Assembly: GCF_019665765.1 (NCBI RefSeq)
Contig: NZ_CP081150.1
Location: 744,001-808,000, forward strand
Direction of reading: 5' to 3'
Length of the DNA: 64,000 nucleotides
DNA from: Deefgea tanakiae
GTDB lineage: Bacteria > Pseudomonadota > Gammaproteobacteria > Burkholderiales > Chitinibacteraceae
Of this stretch, positions 8,605-17,772 are shown piece after piece. The position numbers and the translations under genes are program-made. The notes under the pieces were generated by a model that was not told the DNA's origin, did not search any database, and saw only the letters and a program-made list of their open reading frames with translations. Each line of letters opens with the position of its first letter. Positions within the stretch are counted from its first letter, which is position 1.

Positions 8605-8991
8605 TCAAACAATGGGTGGAGCTTGACTCTGGGGTAGGGTATATGAAGGGACCGGTATAAAAAAACCTTCATTTCCTAAAAGCTGGAGCGGACTCGTGTG
8701 TTGTTGAACTGAAGGTAACACGACAGGCGCAGCAGGGAGCGCCCAGTCCTGCTGATTACTGTTGATGCAGAGCGCACATTGTTTAATGTGCTGCGGCGGT
8801 GACGGAGGCGTTTCAGATTTTGTAGCAGCGGGTTTGCTGATGCTACTACACAGTGTTGCTTGGACTGTATTTGTTGGTTGATAGGCTAATTGCGCGGCAT
8901 CAATCAAAGGTAATAGCCAAAATAAGCTCAGTGCTAACAGCGCGAACCAGATCAGCTTGGATTGTCGATAAAAACGAAACATTACGTGCAT
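8605..8991 (-). CDS. DUF2946-like secreted or membrane-anchored protein
   Basis: Small protein with one hydrophobic segment (LIWFALLALSLFWLLPLIDAAQLA) that could be a signal peptide or anchor, then a polar region with a CALC pair (HIKQCALCINSN), and a Pro-rich C-terminus ending SQAPPIV. This layout matches DUF2946 proteins, found near copper and TonB genes, whose paired cysteines suggest metal or haem binding. Function is unknown. The open frame extends upstream to 9102. I place the start at 8991 because the signal-like segment then lies at the N-terminus, but no clear ribosome site supports 8991 over 8982. It is transcribed away from a second DUF2946-like gene. Confidence 0.6.
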   Translation of the reverse strand: MHVMFRFYRQSKLIWFALLALSLFWLLPLIDAAQLAYQPTNTVQATLCSSISKPAATKSETPPSPPQHIKQCALCINSNQQDWALPAAPVVLPSVQQHTSPLQLLGNEGFFIPVPSYTLPQSQAPPIV

Positions 8992-9167
8992 ACAGTCATA
9001 ATTTTGTGCCGATTCTACGTTAAATATAAGCCCTCGACCAATTGAATCGACACCCAATTTGCTGGCGATTATGTTGCGTAACAGTAAGCAAATTACTGAC
9101 AAAATGTCATTGATGGTGTGAATATTTACGCTATACTCGGCGCGAAATTATTTTTGGACGCTCCGTA

Positions 9168-9548
9168 GTGCCTCTTCGATCCACTCACCGCTTTGCTGCG
9201 TATTGCGCGCTGTTGGCCATGATTTGCCAACTGATGCTGCCGTTCGCGCATGCAGTGGTGATGACGCAAGCGGTAGATGCAGCGTGGTGCGGAACAGGGC
9301 CACAGCCGAAGGTGCAGTGGTCAAATGTTGTCCAGCAAGACGCTCACGCTGAGCAAACAAACAAAATGATGTTTTGCTCGGTGTGTGCGATGGCTGGTGC
9401 ACATGCGCTCGTGCCGCCGACGGCCATTCTTGTTTTGCCGTTGACCAAAATCGATGCCGTTGTTCAGTTTGAGCCAGATTCGGCAGAATTTTCTTATCCT
9501 TCACTCGCCACACCACCGCCACCGCGCGGGCCACCCCTGATTTCCTGA
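9168..9548 (+). CDS. DUF2946-like secreted protein
   Basis: A 126-residue protein starting at GTG. A hydrophobic signal-like segment (YCALLAMICQLMLPFAHA) is followed by a region with a CSVC pair (MMFCSVCAMAGAHALVPP) and the typical DUF2946 end, PPPPRGPPLIS. DUF2946 members occur just upstream of TonB-dependent receptor genes, as here, where the receptor follows after 92 bases. The CxxC pair suggests metal binding, but no function is established. The divergent neighbour on the minus strand has the same layout, so the two may be diverged paralogues. The start codon is uncertain. Confidence 0.7.
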   Translation: MPLRSTHRFAAYCALLAMICQLMLPFAHAVVMTQAVDAAWCGTGPQPKVQWSNVVQQDAHAEQTNKMMFCSVCAMAGAHALVPPTAILVLPLTKIDAVVQFEPDSAEFSYPSLATPPPPRGPPLIS

Positions 9549-9640
9549 TCGTATTGCCACTGCTGTGGCTGATTGTGGCTGCGCCTTGTTGCCAGCTATT
9601 TTGATTTTCGCAAAGTATGCTTTGCGTTCAGGATTTCATC

Positions 9641-11773
9641 ATGTTTTCTGTTCTTTCTCGCCCACAATGCGCGGTGCGTCCATTGGCGCTCGCCTTATCT
9701 TTACTCACTATTGCTGCTCACGCCGAAGTCACTCAACTGGAAGATGTTGTCGTGACTGCAACGCGAGAGGTGACGCCGATTGCCAAAGCACCGATTTCTA
9801 TCGGCAAAATCAATCAACAAACTTTACAAGACATTAAGCCGACGTTTATCGGCCAAGTGGTCAATCGCGTGCCTGGCGTGGTGATGACGGATTTGGGCAA
9901 TGAACAGCACAATATGTCGATTCGCCAGCCCATGACATATGCAGCGGTATATCAATATTTGGAAGACGGTATTCCAATTCGCCCAGTGGGTATTTTTAAC
10001 CACAATGCCTTGTATGAAATCAACTTACCTGGGGCGGATGGGATTGAGGTCGTGCGCGGACCCGCTTCCAGTTTGTATGGCAGTAATGCCGTGGGTGGAG
10101 CGATTAATTTTACGACGGCTGCTCCGCCTGCTGGTCCACTTTTTACACTCGGTGCTCAGTTCAGTAATGAGGGGTATCGCCGTGCAGACATTGCTGCTGG
10201 TAATACATGGGGTGATACGGGTATTCGCCTTTCTGGCTACCAAGCAGCACGCCGCGATAGCTGGCAAGATCATAATGAAATGGACAAAACTGGCCTGACT
10301 CTGCGTGGCGATCATTGGCTCAACGAATCATTGCTGTGGAAATCCACACTCACGTATTCCAAGCTTGATACCGAAATGCCTGGCAGTTTGAATGCGACCG
10401 ATTTCAATACGCGTCCTGGTTTTTCTTATAACACCTTCACTTATCGCGAAGTCGATGCATTACGGGCAACGACGGGCATTGAGGGCGAATTGAATGCGGG
10501 CGGTAAAACCAGCGCTACCGTGTATTACCGCGATAACACGACCAATCAATTACCGAGCTATTTGATTTTTAATACCGGCCCGAAAACCGCCAGCGGTCGT
10601 ACTACGGATAATAGTTTTACTTCTTTAGGCGCGACGGCATTTCATCGTCAACAGTGGGATGCGTTGAAATTAACCGTCGGTGGCTTAATTGAAACCAGCC
10701 CGCAAGATGCGCGTGAACAGAATTTATCCATTGTTCGCGATCCGGTGAGTGGTAAATATTTGTCGTACACCAAAGGCTCTATTCGCCGTGATTACAGCGT
10801 GGATTTGAGCAATCAAGCTGTTTATGGCGATGCTAGTTATGCCTTGGGTGGTGGTTGGGGTATCAATGCGGGCCTTCGTTATGACCGTGTTGTGTATGAC
10901 TTTACCAATTATCTGAAGCCATCGCCTACAACGGGTGGTGCGTCCCAAGAGCAGTCGTTCTCCAATGCATCACCGAAAGCGGGCTTGACTTGGCAGGCAG
11001 CTCCGGATTTATTTTTCTACAGCGGCTATAGCGTTGGTTTTACGCCACCCGAAGTCGGCTCATTGTTTTCCAGTGCGATTACACCGAATCTGAAACCTGC
11101 AACGTTTGATCAGTTTGAATTGGGGCTGCGTAGTCAACCGATCCCTGGTTTGAAACTGGACGCGGTCGTTTATCGTCTTGATGGTGAAGACGAGTTGGTC
11201 AACTTCACCACGCAACCCGGTAAATCTGAGCCGCGTAATGCAGGTAAGACGCGTCACGAAGGGGTTGAGTTAGGTTTGAACTGGACCGCTAATTCGGCGT
11301 GGAGCATGAATTTGGCAGGTCAATATGCCAAGCATATCTACCGTGAATACAAACCATCGCCAACGCTAAATTTCTCAGGCAATGACATTCCTGCTGCGCC
11401 TACTTGGCAAGGTCAAGTGGAATTAGTTTATCGCCCAATTGAAGCGCTCCGTTTGGGATTTGAGACAAGCTATCTGGGCAAATACTGGATGGATGAAAGC
11501 AATAAAGTCGAATACGGCGGCCATACCTTAGTTAATTTGCGCGCACAGTATCGTTTGAAGCAATTCACACTGTGGGCCAGTGTGAACAATTTACTGGATA
11601 AGCATTATTCAGAAATGTCGGCATCAAGCTACAAAGGCCAAGGTCCGCGCAATCCTGATGCACAAGACACCTACAATCCGGGCGCGCCGCGTACTTTCTT
11701 GGTGGGCGCAAGTTGGGCGTTCGGTGATGGTGGTCGTGATGGCAGTCGTGATGGTAAAGGGGCGCAACAATGA
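9641..11773 (+). CDS. TonB-dependent outer-membrane receptor
   Basis: Outer-membrane gated channel that imports a metal complex using TonB energy. After a signal peptide (LALALSLLTIAAHA) comes the TonB box region (EDVVVTATRE), the plug domain (VEVVRGPASSLYGSNAVGGAIN type motif near residues 130-155), and a 22-strand barrel ending in a C-terminal aromatic strand (TFLVGASWAFG) with a short extra tail. I use the ATG at 9641, since AGGA lies just upstream, rather than the in-frame ATG at 9617. The gene overlaps the next (PepSY protein) by four bases. Neighbours (PCuAC, DUF2946, PepSY, TonB) suggest copper or iron-chelate uptake. The ligand cannot be read from the sequence. Confidence 0.92.
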   Translation: MFSVLSRPQCAVRPLALALSLLTIAAHAEVTQLEDVVVTATREVTPIAKAPISIGKINQQTLQDIKPTFIGQVVNRVPGVVMTDLGNEQHNMSIRQPMTYAAVYQYLEDGIPIRPVGIFNHNALYEINLPGADGIEVVRGPASSLYGSNAVGGAINFTTAAPPAGPLFTLGAQFSNEGYRRADIAAGNTWGDTGIRLSGYQAARRDSWQDHNEMDKTGLTLRGDHWLNESLLWKSTLTYSKLDTEMPGSLNATDFNTRPGFSYNTFTYREVDALRATTGIEGELNAGGKTSATVYYRDNTTNQLPSYLIFNTGPKTASGRTTDNSFTSLGATAFHRQQWDALKLTVGGLIETSPQDAREQNLSIVRDPVSGKYLSYTKGSIRRDYSVDLSNQAVYGDASYALGGGWGINAGLRYDRVVYDFTNYLKPSPTTGGASQEQSFSNASPKAGLTWQAAPDLFFYSGYSVGFTPPEVGSLFSSAITPNLKPATFDQFELGLRSQPIPGLKLDAVVYRLDGEDELVNFTTQPGKSEPRNAGKTRHEGVELGLNWTANSAWSMNLAGQYAKHIYREYKPSPTLNFSGNDIPAAPTWQGQVELVYRPIEALRLGFETSYLGKYWMDESNKVEYGGHTLVNLRAQYRLKQFTLWASVNNLLDKHYSEMSASSYKGQGPRNPDAQDTYNPGAPRTFLVGASWAFGDGGRDGSRDGKGAQQ

Positions 11774-13266
11774 AGCGCGAAGACGTTTTGATTCAGCCCG
11801 TTCGTACTCAGCGTTTAGCTGTTTTGGTTCGCTGGCATCGCGCTTTAGCTTGGGTAGCTGGGGTGTCGGTGTTGATCTGGGGTTTGAGCGGCGTGATGCA
11901 TCCGATCATGTCGGCTTTGTCGCCTAAAGTAAATCCAGTTCCGCCTGCAGCCGCTTTACCTGCCACTTTAACGCCTGTGCCATTAGCGAGCTTGGCACAA
12001 GGGCGCTGGGCGGATAACGCGCATTCGGTGCAATCGGTTCGGCTGTTGATGTTGGCCGATCAAGCCGCATGGCGTGTTCAAGAAGCCAGTGTTGCTGGCC
12101 AGTTACCCGCTGCGCGCTGGTTTGCTGCTAGCTCTGGCGCTGAACTTCTTGATGCTGAAACGCAGCAAGCACAAAAGCTAGCGCGCGCCTTGGTGGGGGA
12201 TGCGCAAAGTGAGATTCGCAGCATGACACGGGTGACTGAGTTTGGTCGTGACTATCCGTCGATCAATAAATTACTGCCTGTATGGCGCGTCGAATTTGCG
12301 CGCGATGATGGCATGATTGCGTTTGTTGATACCGAAGGCCAACGCCTTGCGGCGCTATCAGATCAAACCAAGCGCACCTTGATGGGCGTATTTGTGTTGC
12401 TGCATACCTGGGCTTGGGCGAGCGAACCGGTGAAGCAAGTAGGTATCAGCGTCATGCTGGGTTTGACGCTGGTGACGATGTTGGCGGGTTTGGTGATGTA
12501 TATCATTCGCTGGCGCGCTAAAACCTTGCGCCCCAATCAGCCGCGTATGCGTCGTTTGCATCGCCAACTGGGTTTGATTGCGGGTGTAGCTGGAATATGT
12601 ATTGCGCTGAGTGGATTGCTACACCTTTGGTTTAGCCGTACACCCCCAGTCGTCTCTCCACCAGCAGCCTTGGCTAATTTACCGCAATTGCACGCGATTC
12701 CTGCTGGATTGACGGGATTAACGGCAGTCAATGTCGCCGAGCAAACACTGTGGTTAGTTCAAGGCGCAGCCAAGCCGATGCATGGTGGTGGCGAACACGC
12801 GCATCACGCCGCGGCTGCGGTGAAACCGAATCCACTGCCGACTTATTTGAATCACCATGGTCAAGCGGTGGCTGGCGCGGCTGAGCTGCATGCTGCGACG
12901 CTGATGCAGGCGATGGGCGTTGGGATGGCGTTGAAGAAGGCACCGATTCAGTCGATTGAGTTGATTAGCAAGTTTGGCGGAGAATATGGGTTTTTCCAAA
13001 AACGCTTGCCAGTGTATCGGGTGAATTTGGCCAATTCTGCGCAATCGAGTTGGTATATAGAGCCGGCAACAGGGCAGTTTTCTAATCTCGTTGAGCTACG
13101 TGATCGTTTAGAAGGCTATAGCTTTGCCTACTTGCATAAATGGCATTGGCTCGATGGCTTAGGTAAAACGACGAGGGATATTATCTTGGCGAGTTTTGCT
13201 GCGGCCAATGTGGTGCTGGCGGTGATTGGCATGCTGCTTTGGCGTCGTCGGCGTAGCAAGCAGTAA
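11770..13266 (+). CDS. PepSY-associated membrane protein (PepSY_TM family)
   Basis: Inner-membrane protein of 498 residues in the PepSY_TM family, often found with TonB-dependent receptors and proposed to reduce or process imported metal chelates. Four helices are evident: about 27-47, 224-247, 269-290 and 470-493, with two large periplasmic parts. Features typical of the family are RWHRALAWVAG near the start, LHTWAWAS near residue 217 and YLHKWHWLDGLG near residue 455. A His-rich loop near 337-350 (MHGGGEHAHHAAAA) could bind metal. Translation is coupled to the receptor by an ATGA overlap, so the two probably act on the same substrate. Confidence 0.88.
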   Translation: MKREDVLIQPVRTQRLAVLVRWHRALAWVAGVSVLIWGLSGVMHPIMSALSPKVNPVPPAAALPATLTPVPLASLAQGRWADNAHSVQSVRLLMLADQAAWRVQEASVAGQLPAARWFAASSGAELLDAETQQAQKLARALVGDAQSEIRSMTRVTEFGRDYPSINKLLPVWRVEFARDDGMIAFVDTEGQRLAALSDQTKRTLMGVFVLLHTWAWASEPVKQVGISVMLGLTLVTMLAGLVMYIIRWRAKTLRPNQPRMRRLHRQLGLIAGVAGICIALSGLLHLWFSRTPPVVSPPAALANLPQLHAIPAGLTGLTAVNVAEQTLWLVQGAAKPMHGGGEHAHHAAAAVKPNPLPTYLNHHGQAVAGAAELHAATLMQAMGVGMALKKAPIQSIELISKFGGEYGFFQKRLPVYRVNLANSAQSSWYIEPATGQFSNLVELRDRLEGYSFAYLHKWHWLDGLGKTTRDIILASFAAANVVLAVIGMLLWRRRRSKQ

Positions 13267-13340
13267 TTGGTGTAAAAAGTCCGTATTATCGGCAGTCTTA
13301 ATTCGCGCATTGGAAGGTAAGCATTAGATGGAATGTATTT

Positions 13341-14084
13341 GTGTTGATTAGTGCTGACTTAATGCCACCGCGTAGGCGACTGCGCGGAGCATTGTGCTGC
13401 GCCTTGTTACTGCATGCGTTGTTGATCGGAGCTTGGCAGGGATTCTCGCTGCCGAGAGTTGAAGAAACACCAGTGCCAAGCTCGATGGCCGTTATGTTGC
13501 AAACAGCAGTGCTTGAACCTAAAGCTGTTGCCCGTCCAGCGCCAGCGCGAGAGCGTGCATTACCCAAAAATGTACCGCTGCAATCTGCAGTTCTTCCAGC
13601 CCAATCTCAACCCAAAGTGCTCAAGCAGATACCGATTGATACGGTGGCGACGCAAAGCCAACTACTTGTTCCTCCTGATAGTCCACAAGCGGCGGATGCT
13701 AAGCCTGTGGTCGTCGTGACGGCAAGCAATGAGGCTCCAAACTCACCACAAAATACCAAAGTCAGCAGAGAGAAGGAGGGCGAGGGCAAAGTCACTCCGG
13801 CGCAATATCTACCTGCCCATTTAAATAATCCAAGGCCAGTGATGCCTTATATTTCAATAAAAAATGGCGAATCGGGCACGGTACGTTTGTGGGTGAAAGT
13901 CAGTGCTAAAGGCGAGCCGTTGGCGGTGAGAGTAGAAAAGTCGAGTGGCTTTCCACGTTTAGATGAGGTTGCTTTTAAAGCGGTGAAAGAGAAATGGCGC
14001 TTTGTGCCCGCCAAGCGCGGCGATACGCCAATTGAAAGCGAAGTGGCGTTTAATATTCCCTTTGTATTGACCGACGCTGAATAA
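13341..14084 (+). CDS. tonB: TonB-like energy transducer
   Basis: Links the proton motive force to the outer-membrane receptor. It has a single N-terminal helix (ALCCALLLHALLIGAW), a long Pro/Ala/Gln-rich periplasmic spacer (about residues 40-150), and a TonB C-terminal domain (about 160-245) with GTVRLWVKVSAKGEPL, SSGFPRLDEVAFKAV and KWRFVPAKRG. I take the GTG at 13341. The ATG at 13362 is an alternative with a weaker upstream site. It lies 74 bases after the PepSY gene, so it may belong to the same unit. No exbB or exbD is present here, so the motor must be encoded elsewhere. Confidence 0.85.
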   Translation: MLISADLMPPRRRLRGALCCALLLHALLIGAWQGFSLPRVEETPVPSSMAVMLQTAVLEPKAVARPAPARERALPKNVPLQSAVLPAQSQPKVLKQIPIDTVATQSQLLVPPDSPQAADAKPVVVVTASNEAPNSPQNTKVSREKEGEGKVTPAQYLPAHLNNPRPVMPYISIKNGESGTVRLWVKVSAKGEPLAVRVEKSSGFPRLDEVAFKAVKEKWRFVPAKRGDTPIESEVAFNIPFVLTDAE

Positions 14085-14108
14085 GGCAAATTCAGCGATA
14101 ATAACCTA

Positions 14109-14510
14109 ATGAAAATCGACCATATTCCTGAAACCGAAATCGAATTCACCGCCATTCGCGCCCAAGGCGCGGGCGGACAAAACGTCAATAAAGTATCGAG
14201 CGCGGTGCATTTGCGTTTTTCGATCGCCAACTCCTCATTACCGGATGAACTCAAGGCGCGTTTGTTGGTGCTCAATGATCATCGCATCACCAAGGATGGC
14301 GTTATTGTGATCAAGGCGCAAACTTCGCGCAGTCAAGAAGCCAATCGACTTGATGCGATTGCACGTTTGCTGGATCTCATCAATGCAGCAGCGGTAGTCG
14401 TGAAGGCGCGTCGTGCCACCAAGCCGACTTATGGCTCAAAGCAACGTCGACTGGAAGGAAAGCAACTGCGTGGCTCAGTGAAAGCTTTGCGTGGCAAGGT
14501 GTCATATTGA
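14109..14510 (+). CDS. arfB: Alternative ribosome-rescue factor ArfB (peptidyl-tRNA hydrolase)
   Basis: Small release-factor-like protein of 133 residues that frees ribosomes stalled on mRNAs lacking a stop codon. The catalytic GGQ lies at residues 22-24 ([20 protein letters not shown]). The family's essential basic tail that enters the empty mRNA channel is present at the C-terminus ([19 protein letters not shown] and [12 protein letters not shown]). Length and architecture match E. coli YaeJ (140 residues). It starts 24 bases after the tonB-like gene. That may reflect co-transcription but probably not a shared role. Confidence 0.95.
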   Translation: MKIDHIPETEIEFTAIRAQGAGGQNVNKVSSAVHLRFSIANSSLPDELKARLLVLNDHRITKDGVIVIKAQTSRSQEANRLDAIARLLDLINAAAVVVKARRATKPTYGSKQRRLEGKQLRGSVKALRGKVSY

Positions 14511-14643
14511 GGGAGTGAGCTTGATTTTGACTCAGTTTAAGCTCGTATTTGTTACATAAGAAACATGCAGATAGCCACCCAAGACGGCTATCGATAAGCT
14601 CTCAGCATAAAAATCTACGAGACAGTAGACTGGGAGAGAGACT

Positions 14644-16860
14644 GTGTTGAAACCAAGCCTGTCCACATTGATTGGATTTATGCTGGTGCTGCTGAGTTCG
14701 TGGGCAAGCGCGAATCCACGCATTATTGCCTACTACCCGTTTTGGGTTAATCCACCACTGATGTCATTGCCGGTAGAGCGTGCGACGCAGATTACTTATG
14801 CGTTTGCCAACCTGACTGCGGACGCGCAGATCACGCCTGCTGAGCCGGCTTTTGATTTGAATAAAGCCACATTATTGACCGATGGCAGCCGAGTCCAAGG
14901 CCATTATGCCGTGCTTCGCGCATTAAAACGCGCCCATCCCGATTTGAAAACAGTAATTTCCATTGGCGGTTGGCATTATTCAACACATTTTTCTGATGTT
15001 ACCGCGAGTCCTCAATTGCGCCGTGTCATGGCGCAGTCGGTGCTGGATTTTACGGAAAAATATGGTTTTGACGGTGTTGAGCTTGCTTGGCATTTTCCGG
15101 GCTCAGGCGGAAAAATTGGCAACAGTCAGCGTGCAGAAGATGGGGAAAATCTAGTCTTGCTGCTGCAAGAAATTCGCGCGCTGAGTCAACATCGCCCTTT
15201 GATTGTTGGCTTGAGTTTAGGTCCGCTCAATACGCAAATTGCTGCGCTGCCCGTTGCCCAATTAATGCCATTAATTGATTATGGCGTGCTACAGGTGGGG
15301 GATTATACTGGCGCGTGGAGCCCACGAACAGGCCATAAATCACCACTGTATAGCGCTAAATGGCAAGTTGGAATTGACTTGGCGGTCAATACATTGCTAA
15401 ATCAAGGTGCAGTGGCCGATAAGTTGGTTTTGGTGATTCCAACGCAAGGAATGAGTTTTGTCGGCGTTCCGCCCGCAGAGCAGGGCTTGAATCAATCGCA
15501 TCAAGGTCCTTCGTTTGGTTCTTGGGATGATCCAAAAACCGGTGCAACGGGCATGATTGGTCAAGATGAAGCGGCAGCCATCATCGCTAATGGCCAATTG
15601 ACGGCGCATTGGGACGCCACTGCGAAAGCGATGTCATATTACAGTCCGGCATTACAGCAATTCATCAGTATCGAATCACCGCAGGCGGTCGCAGCAAAAC
15701 TGCAATATGCCCAAGAGAAAAATCTGGGCGGCTTTGCGCTTTGGGATTTGAGTAGCGATTCGAGCACGCAGAGCTTATTAAGCCAAATTGAACATAGTTA
15801 TTATCCGTGGCGCTCTTTTGAGCATGACGTGCAGCAGTGGTGGAAAAATCATCCTGCTTGGATTGATACGGCATTTGGTGTGATTTTAGCGAGTTTGATT
15901 TTTATTGCGCTGGGCTTTTGGCTAAGACGCTATCGCGAGCGTCAGTTACTGGAGATTGAAATTGCTCAGCTACGGCATGTGAAGGATGTGATGCACACGC
16001 TACCACATGCTTTGCTAAGTTTGCGCCAAGCCAGTTTAGCGATATTAAATCAAAGTCAGTTGGCGCCATTACACGCTAGAACACAGCCTTTATTGGCATA
16101 CAGTGATCGATTAGCATGGCAACTGGAGCCTTTGTTGATTACTGAGGCAGCTGCCAGTGCACCCCCGACCGAGATCAGTTTATCTGCCCAGCGTTTGCAA
16201 ACGCTGACTGAGTTTAGTCAGCAATTATCAGAGCAACGTAGTTTAGAAAAAATGCTCGAAGTCACAATGGCTTTTTTGGCTGAAGAATCGCAAGTGCAGG
16301 GGGTAGCACTCTATCAAGATGGCGATTTATTGGCGCAGCAAGGCCAAGCTGTAGGATTAAATTCAAGCACAGCAATTCAATCTGTGTGGGCAGGCGAGAC
16401 GTGGGATGATTACACCTTGGCGATTGAATTTGGCCAGACTTTATCGTCCGATGATGCTGCCTTTTACCGCAGCCTAAGTCAGCAGTTCGCTACGGTGCGG
16501 GCGCAATTGTATGAGCTAGGGCGGCAGCCGCAGTTACTGTCTGAGTTGTATGAAATTGCTTCGCGGCGTGCCAAAATTTTGTATATCCGAGCCGACAAAG
16601 GCTATAGCGGCATTTACGCCAGTGATTTGCGCGCGCCGCACTACATCACGCTACGCTTGCGCGCGATACGGATGTATTTTGATGAAAAGCTGCTGCTGCA
16701 AGTCCATCGCTCGTATTTGATAAACCCTAAAAAAGTGACGAGTGCCAGCAAGCGTGGCCGTGATGTTTGGGTGCTGAATGTCGCCAATGAAGAAATTCCA
16801 ATTGCGCGGCAATATCTGAGCCGTTTGCGTTTGGATTTTCCTCACTGGTTTACTGAGTAA
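14644..16860 (+). CDS. Transmembrane one-component regulator: degenerate GH18 sensor with LytTR output
   Basis: A 738-residue protein joining a secreted chitinase-like fold to a DNA-binding domain. A signal or anchor segment (LIGFMLVLLSSWASA) leads into a GH18-type barrel (residues about 25-390) with the SIGGWHYS strand and the sugar-cleft end GGFALWDL. The catalytic motif DGxDxDWE reads D143-G-V-E146-L-A148-W-H150, so the acid/base Glu is His and the middle Asp is Ala; hydrolysis is not expected. A helix follows (about 411-428), then a helical/GAF-like cytoplasmic region (about 440-635) and a LytTR domain (about 640-735; YIRADKGYSGIY, VHRSYLINP). I infer it binds chitin oligosaccharides outside and controls transcription directly. 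The GTG start has GGAGAG upstream. Two deacetylase genes lie nearby. Confidence 0.82.
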   Translation: MLKPSLSTLIGFMLVLLSSWASANPRIIAYYPFWVNPPLMSLPVERATQITYAFANLTADAQITPAEPAFDLNKATLLTDGSRVQGHYAVLRALKRAHPDLKTVISIGGWHYSTHFSDVTASPQLRRVMAQSVLDFTEKYGFDGVELAWHFPGSGGKIGNSQRAEDGENLVLLLQEIRALSQHRPLIVGLSLGPLNTQIAALPVAQLMPLIDYGVLQVGDYTGAWSPRTGHKSPLYSAKWQVGIDLAVNTLLNQGAVADKLVLVIPTQGMSFVGVPPAEQGLNQSHQGPSFGSWDDPKTGATGMIGQDEAAAIIANGQLTAHWDATAKAMSYYSPALQQFISIESPQAVAAKLQYAQEKNLGGFALWDLSSDSSTQSLLSQIEHSYYPWRSFEHDVQQWWKNHPAWIDTAFGVILASLIFIALGFWLRRYRERQLLEIEIAQLRHVKDVMHTLPHALLSLRQASLAILNQSQLAPLHARTQPLLAYSDRLAWQLEPLLITEAAASAPPTEISLSAQRLQTLTEFSQQLSEQRSLEKMLEVTMAFLAEESQVQGVALYQDGDLLAQQGQAVGLNSSTAIQSVWAGETWDDYTLAIEFGQTLSSDDAAFYRSLSQQFATVRAQLYELGRQPQLLSELYEIASRRAKILYIRADKGYSGIYASDLRAPHYITLRLRAIRMYFDEKLLLQVHRSYLINPKKVTSASKRGRDVWVLNVANEEIPIARQYLSRLRLDFPHWFTE

Positions 16861-16980
16861 TGATTGGGGCTTGCTACTTAGATCGAGAATCGTTCTTTCA
16901 TTTTGCATCATGAACAACTATACCCAAAGCGAAGCGTAAATTTTGCGCCTATTGAATGCTTTTTGATGCGGAGGTGGCCA

Positions 16981-17721
16981 ATGAAACGATTGGGTTGGCT
17001 GTTTGTGTTTTTGTTGTGCTGCGCGTCAATCGTTTCGGCAAAAACAATCGTAGCTGTTTCAGACCCCTTTCCGCCGTTTGTCGATCCGAGCAACCCTAGC
17101 GGTGGTCTCGCCATTGAAGTGATTCGGGCGGCGTATAAAACACAAGGCCATGAGGTGAAAGTGGAATACGTGCCATGGGCAAGAGCCGAAGCGGGTGTCG
17201 CTAGTGGCATTTACGATATTTTGCCGAATATGTGGTTTAGTGAAGCGCGTTCAAAAAACTTCCTGTTTAGTACTGCATACGTCAACAACACCATTCGATT
17301 TGTGAAACGCAAGGGCGATCCCTTTGTTTTTCAGGGGATAGAAAGTTTAAAAGGTAAAACTGTGGGCGTGACGCGTGGCTACACCTATAGCGATGCATTT
17401 AAAAATTCCACATTGTTTCGTCGAGAAGACGCCAATGGCTTGTTGATTAATTTAAAGAAATTGCAGGCAAAACGGATTGATTTGACCTTGGATGACGAGG
17501 CGGTCGTTAACGATACTATTTCAAGAAATAATCCGAAGTTACTTTCTGAGATTGAAATGGCAGAAGGGCATTTATCTGTTAATCCGCTCTATGTAGTCAG
17601 TGGGATTAAAAACCCCAATCACAAGGAGTGGATTGAGTCATTTAATGCTGGCTTAAAGGTGATAAAAGAGAATGGGGTGTTGGCTGATATTTTCAAGAAG
17701 TATGGCCTTCCATATAAATAA
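16981..17721 (+). CDS. Periplasmic solute-binding protein, family 3 (amino-acid type)
   Basis: Secreted binding protein of 246 residues with a signal peptide (MKRLGWLFVFLLCCASIVSA) and an SBP_bac_3 fold: KTIVAVSDPFPPFVDPS at the start, GGLAIEVIRAAY, and EYVPWARAEAGVASGIYDIL in the first lobe. The ATG at 16981 is preferred because AGGTGG lies just upstream; the open frame continues 26 codons further. No permease or ATPase gene is adjacent. Orphan proteins of this type often act as sensors or serve distant transporters. It follows the GH18-LytTR regulator by 120 bases and could be its target or partner, which is inference only. The ligand is unknown. Confidence 0.85.
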   Translation: MKRLGWLFVFLLCCASIVSAKTIVAVSDPFPPFVDPSNPSGGLAIEVIRAAYKTQGHEVKVEYVPWARAEAGVASGIYDILPNMWFSEARSKNFLFSTAYVNNTIRFVKRKGDPFVFQGIESLKGKTVGVTRGYTYSDAFKNSTLFRREDANGLLINLKKLQAKRIDLTLDDEAVVNDTISRNNPKLLSEIEMAEGHLSVNPLYVVSGIKNPNHKEWIESFNAGLKVIKENGVLADIFKKYGLPYK

Positions 17722-17760
17722 TGCCATCGAGGTGAAATCACACGATGGCATTATTTTATT
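17720..17760. terminator. Intrinsic terminator between convergent genes
   Basis: AATGCCATCG at 17720-17729 pairs perfectly with CGATGGCATT at 17743-17752 around a 13-base loop, followed by ATTTTATT on the plus strand. It overlaps the stop codon of the solute-binding protein gene and faces a minus-strand gene ending at 17773. Confidence 0.8.
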
Positions 17761-17772
17761 TAAGGCGTCTAT

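Noticed and set aside
9168-9534. Minus-strand 128-codon frame at 9148-9534
   Set aside because: The plus-strand DUF2946-like protein has a signal peptide and the family ending, while the opposite frame has neither.
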